A stretch of 64,000 bases of DNA, taken from NCBI GenBank assembly GCA_905233825.1, contig CAJOFE010000008.1, positions 1 through 64,000 on the forward strand, written 5' to 3'. Made by a program: the position numbers and the translations under genes. Shown one piece after another: positions 59,339-64,000 of this stretch. How positions within the stretch are numbered: position 1 is the stretch's first letter; each line of letters begins with the position of its first letter. Source of the stretch: an uncultured Prevotella sp. (GTDB taxonomy: Bacteria; Bacteroidota; Bacteroidia; Bacteroidales; Bacteroidaceae). The notes under the pieces were generated by a model, which had not been told where the DNA came from, ran no database searches, and saw only the letters and a list, made by a program, of their open reading frames with translations.

Positions 59339-60301
59339 ATGGATAAATCGTTCAAACAGCTATTGCATGAGTCGTTCAAGAGCAACGACACGGAAGAGAC
59401 GCTCGACGTCTATTTCACCCGTCCCATCGGCCTGATGTTCGCACTGATGTGGATCAAAATCGGCGTTACGCCTAACTTCGTGACCATCCTCAGCATGTTC
59501 CTCGGCGCAGGGGCAGGCTTCTGCTTCTACCACACGGAGCTGTGGTGGAACGTGGGTGGCGTGGTGCTGCTGATGCTGGCCAATTTCTGCGACTCGACCG
59601 ACGGCCAGATGGCGCGCCTGACAAACCATAAGACAGCCATCGGGCGCATGCTCGACGGACTGGCCAGCGACGTGTGGTTCTTCTTCTGCTACCTGGGCAT
59701 AGCTCTGCGTCTGTGGAACCAGCCGCTGCCCTTCCAGTCGGAATATAACTGGACGTTCTGGGGTTTCATCCTCTGTGGCTTCGCAGGTTTCTACTGGCAT
59801 GCACGCCAGTGCCAGCTGGCCGACTACTACCGTCAGATTCACCTCTACTTCATCAAGGGCGAGGAGGGCAGCGAGCTGAACAGCACAGAGCAGGAGCAGC
59901 AGTTGCTCGACAGCATTCCCAAGCGCAAGTGGGGCCCCTTCACCGTGGGCGAGGGCGACCAGTTCTGGGAGTATCTGTTCCATCACTTCTACATCGGCTG
60001 GTGCCGTAAGCAGGAGAAGAACACCCCTGAGTTCCAGAAGTTCTTCAAGCAGGTGAAGGCGAAATATCCCAGCGCTGCCGACATGCCCGAGGACTTCCGT
60101 CAGGCGTTCCGACAGAAGAGCCTGCCACTGATGTGGATGACGAACACGCTGACCCACAACACGCGTGCCTTCGTGATGTTCATCAGCTGCTTGGTGAACG
60201 AGCCATGGATTTATCCCCTGTTTGAGATCACAGTGCTGGCAGCCCTCTACTATTATATGCACTATAGGCACGAGAAAATGTGCAAGGAGATGACGGTATG
60301 A
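59339..60301 (+). CDS. CDP-alcohol phosphatidyltransferase family membrane protein
   Basis: 320 residues with several membrane segments and the family motif DSTDGQMARLTNHKTAIGRM followed by LDGLASD. The first three Asp fit D-xx-DG-xx-AR-x8-G-xxx-D, but the fourth Asp is one residue later than in the consensus (Ser at its place). A long hydrophilic insertion (about 155-255, with KGEEGSELNSTEQEQQLLDS) is unusual for the family. The enzyme would join a CDP-linked alcohol to another alcohol in the inner membrane. It overlaps the DUF5686 gene by four bases and is divergent from an IspD-like gene. The product could be an unusual phospholipid headgroup or polyol phosphodiester. Confidence 0.85.
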   Translation: MDKSFKQLLHESFKSNDTEETLDVYFTRPIGLMFALMWIKIGVTPNFVTILSMFLGAGAGFCFYHTELWWNVGGVVLLMLANFCDSTDGQMARLTNHKTAIGRMLDGLASDVWFFFCYLGIALRLWNQPLPFQSEYNWTFWGFILCGFAGFYWHARQCQLADYYRQIHLYFIKGEEGSELNSTEQEQQLLDSIPKRKWGPFTVGEGDQFWEYLFHHFYIGWCRKQEKNTPEFQKFFKQVKAKYPSAADMPEDFRQAFRQKSLPLMWMTNTLTHNTRAFVMFISCLVNEPWIYPLFEITVLAALYYYMHYRHEKMCKEMTV

Positions 60302-62907
60302 AGAGAAACCTTATAGCGTTTAGCCTTTGGCTTATAGCGTTTAGCCTTTGGCCCTTGACAGCAGCTGCGCAGACCATCACGGGCCATGTGCTCGATGCCG
60401 TGACGGGCGACAGCGTGCCGATGGCGAGCTGCATCTATCGTGGGCACGGGGTGGCTGTGGCATCGAAGATTGACGGCTACTTCGACATTGAGCGCCACGA
60501 CGGATGGCCGCTCACGTTCAGTGCCGTGGGCTATCTGCCACAGACCATTATCGTTGACAATCATACGCCCCACTACCTGCGCATCAAGCTCAGACCCGAC
60601 TCGAAGGTGCTGGGCGAGGTGGTCATCAAGAGCAAGCGCAGTCGCTACAGCCGAAAGAACAACCCTGCCGTGGAGCTGATGAAGAAGGTGGTGGCTGCCA
60701 AGAAGCGCACCGACCTGAGCAACCACGACTTTTACCAGTATAACAAGTACCAGAAGCTGACGCTGGCGCTGAACGACATCACCTCGGCCTTCCTCGACAG
60801 TACAAAGTATGGCAAGAAACAGTGGCTGGTCAATCAGGTGGAGTCCTGCCCCTACAACCAGAAGCTCATCCTGCCCATCAGCGTAGATGAGACGGTGTCG
60901 CAGAAGATATACCGTAAGTCACCCCACGACGAGAAGACCATCATCAAGGGTATGAACAACAGCGGCATCAATGAGCTCATACAGACGGGCGACATCCTGA
61001 ACACGATGATGAAGGAGATTTTTACTGACATCAATATCTACGACGACCAGATACGCCTGCTGCAGTATCCCTTCACATCGCCCATCGGCGACGATGCCAT
61101 AGGCTTCTACCGATTCTACATCGAGGACACGGTCTATGTGGATCGCGACCTCTGCTTCCACCTGTCGTTCCTGCCCAATAACCAGCAGGACTTTGGCTTC
61201 CGTGGACAGCTCTACATCCTGGCCGACAGCAGCTATCAGGTGAAGCGCTGCGAGATGACCATCCCCAAGCGATCGGACGTGAACTTCGTGGAGAACATGA
61301 AGGTGACACAGGAGTTTACCAAGCTCTCCAACGGCGAGTGGGTGCTCTCGGTGGATGACATGTTCACCGAACTGAAGGTGGCATCGTTCCTCCAGCAGTT
61401 TGCCGTGATACGCAACACACGCCTCACGGACTATGCCTTCGACGAGCTGCCCAAGCAGCTGTTCAAGGGCAAGAAGAAGGAGGTGAAGGATGTGAACGCC
61501 ATGATGCAGAACGACGAGTTCTGGGCGCAGTACCGACAGGTGGAGCTGACGAAGGGCGAGAGCTCGATGGATGCTTTCGTCCACGGGCTGGAGCAAATCA
61601 AAGGCTGGAACTACATCGTCTTCGTGGCCAAGGCCTTCATCGAGAACTTCGTGGAGACGGGTACACGGCAGACTCCCTCGAAGGTGGATATCGGTCCTAT
61701 CAACACCATGATTACCAACAACTTCGTCGATGGCTACCGCTTCCGTATCTCTGCACAGACCACAGCCAACCTCGACTCGAACTTCTTTGCGGCAGGCTAT
61801 ATCGCTCACGGCATGGACTCGAAGAAGACCTACTACAAGGGCGACCTCATCTGGTCGTTCAACAAGAAGGAATACCTGCCCCGAGAGTTCCCCAAGCGTA
61901 CGCTGACGCTCAGTTCGACCTACGACGTGATGAGCCCTTCGGACAAGTTCATGCACACCGACAAGGATAACGTCTTCACGGCGTTCAAGTGGGCTAAGAT
62001 TGACAAGATGATGTTCTACAGCCGTCAGTCGCTTACCTTCGAGCGCGAGGAGGACTGGGGCTTCCGCACCACGCTGGCCCTCAAGCACGAGGAGAACGAG
62101 GGAGCAGGCGAACTGTTCTTCGTACCTCTGAGCGAGAGCCCAGACAAGAATACATGGTCAAACTGGAGCCATCAGGACGTAGCATCTCCCACACCCTCTA
62201 AGAAACTGCGCACCACTGAGTTGCGAGGCGAGATACGCTTTGCCCCTGGCGAAACCTTCATCAACACGAAGCAAAGACGCATGCCCGTCAATCTCGACGC
62301 CCCCGTCATCACCCTCAGCCACACCATGGGACTCAAAGACTTCCTCGGTGGCGACTACAAGTACAACTACTCCGAGGCTACCATCTACAAGCGCTTCTGG
62401 CTAAAGTCATGGGGCAAGATGGACTTCCAGGCCAAGGGCGGCATCCAGTGGAACAAGGTGCCCTTCCCACTGCTCATCATGCCCGAGACCAATCTGAGCT
62501 ATATCATGCAGGACTACACCTTCACAGCCATCAACGACATGGAGTTCCTCAGCGATCGCTACGCCTCGGCCATGCTGCTCTGGGACATGAACGGCAAGCT
62601 GTTCAACCGCATACCCCTGCTGCGCAAGCTGAAGTGGCGCGAGTGGTTCACCGTGAAATGCCTGTGGGGCGACCTCACCGACAAGAACAATCCCATGCTG
62701 GCGCAGAACACCGGCGACCCCACGCTGATGTATTTCCCCGAGGGAGCCTACATCCTCGACCGTAAGGAGCCCTACTGGGAGGTGTCGGCAGGCATCCACA
62801 ACATCTTCAAGATTATCCACGTGGAGTATGTGCGCCGTCTGAACTACAACCACTTGCCTACGGCTCACAAGCATGGCGTCCGCTTCATGATACGTATGAC
62901 CTTCTAA
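60298..62907 (+). CDS. DUF5686-type outer-membrane protein with carboxypeptidase-regulatory-like domain
   Basis: 869 residues from ATG 60298, which overlaps the previous stop (ATGA). Signal peptide MKRNLIAFSLWLIAFSLWPL then TAAAQ contains the heptad LIAFSLW twice, coded by an exact 21-bp tandem repeat. Residues about 25-110 form a carboxypeptidase-regulatory-like domain (ITGHVLDAVTGDSVPMASCI); the rest matches the DUF5686 family of predicted beta-barrel proteins, ending in an aromatic residue (GVRFMIRMTF). Family function is not established. Coupling to the CDP-alcohol transferase suggests a shared role in envelope building. Confidence 0.8.
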   Translation: MKRNLIAFSLWLIAFSLWPLTAAAQTITGHVLDAVTGDSVPMASCIYRGHGVAVASKIDGYFDIERHDGWPLTFSAVGYLPQTIIVDNHTPHYLRIKLRPDSKVLGEVVIKSKRSRYSRKNNPAVELMKKVVAAKKRTDLSNHDFYQYNKYQKLTLALNDITSAFLDSTKYGKKQWLVNQVESCPYNQKLILPISVDETVSQKIYRKSPHDEKTIIKGMNNSGINELIQTGDILNTMMKEIFTDINIYDDQIRLLQYPFTSPIGDDAIGFYRFYIEDTVYVDRDLCFHLSFLPNNQQDFGFRGQLYILADSSYQVKRCEMTIPKRSDVNFVENMKVTQEFTKLSNGEWVLSVDDMFTELKVASFLQQFAVIRNTRLTDYAFDELPKQLFKGKKKEVKDVNAMMQNDEFWAQYRQVELTKGESSMDAFVHGLEQIKGWNYIVFVAKAFIENFVETGTRQTPSKVDIGPINTMITNNFVDGYRFRISAQTTANLDSNFFAAGYIAHGMDSKKTYYKGDLIWSFNKKEYLPREFPKRTLTLSSTYDVMSPSDKFMHTDKDNVFTAFKWAKIDKMMFYSRQSLTFEREEDWGFRTTLALKHEENEGAGELFFVPLSESPDKNTWSNWSHQDVASPTPSKKLRTTELRGEIRFAPGETFINTKQRRMPVNLDAPVITLSHTMGLKDFLGGDYKYNYSEATIYKRFWLKSWGKMDFQAKGGIQWNKVPFPLLIMPETNLSYIMQDYTFTAINDMEFLSDRYASAMLLWDMNGKLFNRIPLLRKLKWREWFTVKCLWGDLTDKNNPMLAQNTGDPTLMYFPEGAYILDRKEPYWEVSAGIHNIFKIIHVEYVRRLNYNHLPTAHKHGVRFMIRMTF
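60311..60352 (+). repeat. exact 21-bp tandem repeat coding for the signal peptide core
   Basis: Two identical copies of a 21-base unit starting TTATAGCGTTTAGCCTTTGG (60311-60331 and 60332-60352). Each encodes LIAFSLW. The sequence looks like intergenic filler repeat but here forms most of the hydrophobic core. Confidence 0.9.
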
Positions 62908-62952
62908 CCCCTAACTCATCCCCTTAGGGGGAAGGCTGGGAGGGGGCTCCAA
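62908..62952 (+). repeat. GC-rich palindromic intergenic repeat
   Basis: CCCCTAACTCATCCCCTTAG followed by GGGGAAGGCTGGGAGGGGG: the same C-run/G-run family as at 9278 and 30604. It separates the DUF5686 gene from the GH2 gene and could fold as a weak terminator. Confidence 0.6.
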
Positions 62953-62964
62953 TTCTTAATAAAA

Positions 62965-64000
62965 ATGACTACACGACGACTAACTCTCCTGACGGCAGCC
63001 CTGCTGCTCTCCCTGCTCACGATACAGGCTCGCGAGCGTACCAGTTTTGACAGAGAATGGCGTTTCATCCTTGCTGACTCTGCCCAGTATGCCAACTCCG
63101 ATTACAACGACCGTCATTGGCGCAAGCTCGACGTGCCCCACGACTGGGCCATCGAGGGCGACTTCTCAGCTGGCAATCCCAGCGGAGCCAGTGGTGGTGC
63201 GCTGCCTGGCGGGGTGGGGTGGTATCGCAAGAACCTCTGGCTGAATTTTGAGGTGCAGGAAGGGAAAAGCATCTACCTCGAGTTCGATGGTGTGTATATG
63301 AACTCCACCGTCTATGTCAATGGCAAGAAAGTGGGCAATCGTCCCTACGGCTACAGCTCGTTCGAGTACGACATTACACCTTACGTGGTGCGAGGCAAGA
63401 ACGTGGTCGCCGTGCGTGTGGATAACAGCGACCAGCCCAACTCGCGCTGGTATTCGGGCTGTGGCATCTATCGCCACGTGTGGCTCACGAAGACCCATCC
63501 CGTGCATGTGAAGCACTGGGGCGTGAATGTGCAGACCGAGATGAAGATGTATCAGGGCGAGGCGATGATCGAGGTAGAGTTAGAAAACCCCACAGGCCAG
63601 AAGGCACAGGTGGAGAATGCGCTGATTGACCGTGAGGGACGTGTGGTAGGCCGTTCAAAGGGTCTCAGGTCGAAGATGACCGTTCGCCGTCCCTGCAGCT
63701 GGTCGATAGCCAATCCCTATGTCTATACCCTCCGTACCGATGTGAAGGTGGGTGGCAAGGTGGTCGATAGCTACGAGACCACCACGGGCTTCCGTCGCTT
63801 CCGCTTTGACCCCGAGACGGGCTTCTCGCTCAACGGCGAGAACATCAAGATCAACGGTGTCTGCGAGCATCACGACTTCGGCTGCCTCGGCGCTGCCCTC
63901 TACGAAGATGCCCTCCACCGTAAGCTCACCAAGTTGAAGGCGATGGGCGTCAATGCCATCCGTTCCAGCCATAATCCTCCTGCTCCTGAGCTGTTGGCCA
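62965..64000 (+). CDS. GH2 glycoside hydrolase, N-terminal part (continues past window)
   Basis: 345 codons are present, open at the right edge. Signal peptide MTTRRLTLLTAALLLSLLTI then QARE. A galactose-binding-like domain (about 28-185, with KLDVPHDWAIEGDF, GVGWYRKNLWLNF and VNGKKVGNRPYGYSSFEYDI), an Ig-like domain (about 190-285), and the beginning of the TIM barrel (INGVCEHHDFGCLGAALYED, then the signature MGVNAIRSSHNPP). This is the beta-galactosidase/beta-mannosidase/glucuronidase group; the catalytic residues lie beyond the window. It shares only the family with the enzyme at 3898. Confidence 0.9.
   Translation, partial: MTTRRLTLLTAALLLSLLTIQARERTSFDREWRFILADSAQYANSDYNDRHWRKLDVPHDWAIEGDFSAGNPSGASGGALPGGVGWYRKNLWLNFEVQEGKSIYLEFDGVYMNSTVYVNGKKVGNRPYGYSSFEYDITPYVVRGKNVVAVRVDNSDQPNSRWYSGCGIYRHVWLTKTHPVHVKHWGVNVQTEMKMYQGEAMIEVELENPTGQKAQVENALIDREGRVVGRSKGLRSKMTVRRPCSWSIANPYVYTLRTDVKVGGKVVDSYETTTGFRRFRFDPETGFSLNGENIKINGVCEHHDFGCLGAALYEDALHRKLTKLKAMGVNAIRSSHNPPAPELLA

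Noticed and set aside
60919..62088. 389-codon minus-strand ORF opposite the DUF5686 gene
   Set aside because: Shadow frame with no domain, inside a well-supported outer-membrane protein gene.

Overview
The window looks like the chromosome of a Prevotella-type member of the Bacteroidales. This is an inference from several signals: many promoters of the Bacteroidetes form TTTG-N19/20-TAnnTTTG, a SusC/SusD outer-membrane system, lipoproteins with Bacteroidetes-type lipoboxes, the C-terminal tail 'GLYIxNGKK' on three secreted proteins, and start sites without strong Shine-Dalgarno sequences. No rRNA, tRNA, CRISPR array or transposase was recognised.

Layout. 0-4 kb: end of a membrane-protein gene, two unknown genes, then a minus-strand operon (rhodanese remnant, ridA, an unknown gene with a possible frameshifted tail, a PLP aminotransferase). 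3.9-7.7 kb: a secreted GH2 beta-galactosidase with a LamG-like insertion. 7.8-13.1 kb: a small replication island of plasmid or phage type (two short unknown genes between a promoter and a perfect terminator, an SSB-like OB-fold protein, a Rha/antirepressor regulator, a primase-helicase, an unknown gene), without an integrase. 13.4-16.1 kb: a DUF4359-like membrane protein and two glycosyltransferases.

16-32 kb is a starch/maltodextrin utilisation region. It holds two GH13 amylases, an ECF sigma factor with a putative membrane anti-sigma protein and an upstream secreted protein, and a minus-strand susC-susD-susE-susF-like operon ending in a strong terminator. A LacI-family regulator is divergent from susC, with a perfect palindromic operator between them, and a sugar MFS transporter follows it. 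Glycans would be bound and imported by SusCD/E, cut by the amylases, moved inward by the MFS permease, and the locus controlled by the LacI protein. The susF-like gene is broken by the same frameshift in two tandem copies of one module.

32-40.5 kb: Mrp/NBP35 ATPase, two phenylacetate-CoA ligase paralogues (the second with an ACT-domain partner), a DUF3667 protein, a secreted alpha/beta hydrolase and a bacterial serpin. 40.6-51.6 kb: a 3396-residue surface protein with LamG and GLUG-like parts, and a downstream lipoprotein that shares a small module with it. 51.8-57.4 kb: hotdog thioesterase, S9 (DPP IV-type) peptidase, RlmL-like RNA methyltransferase, and a divergent histidine kinase. 57.4-58.5 kb is a non-coding interval with a degenerate 21-22 bp array, two inverted iteron arrays, a small-RNA unit and a second structured RNA candidate. 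58.5-64 kb: a divergent IspD-like cytidylyltransferase, a CDP-alcohol phosphotransferase, a DUF5686 outer-membrane protein and the start of another GH2 enzyme.

A theme across the window is invasion by small repeats. GC-rich palindromes and simple repeats typical of intergenic DNA also lie in frame inside genes (primase, sigma factor, peptidase, methyltransferase, glycosyltransferase) and make up parts of two signal peptides. All functions are read from sequence by eye; no database search was run.
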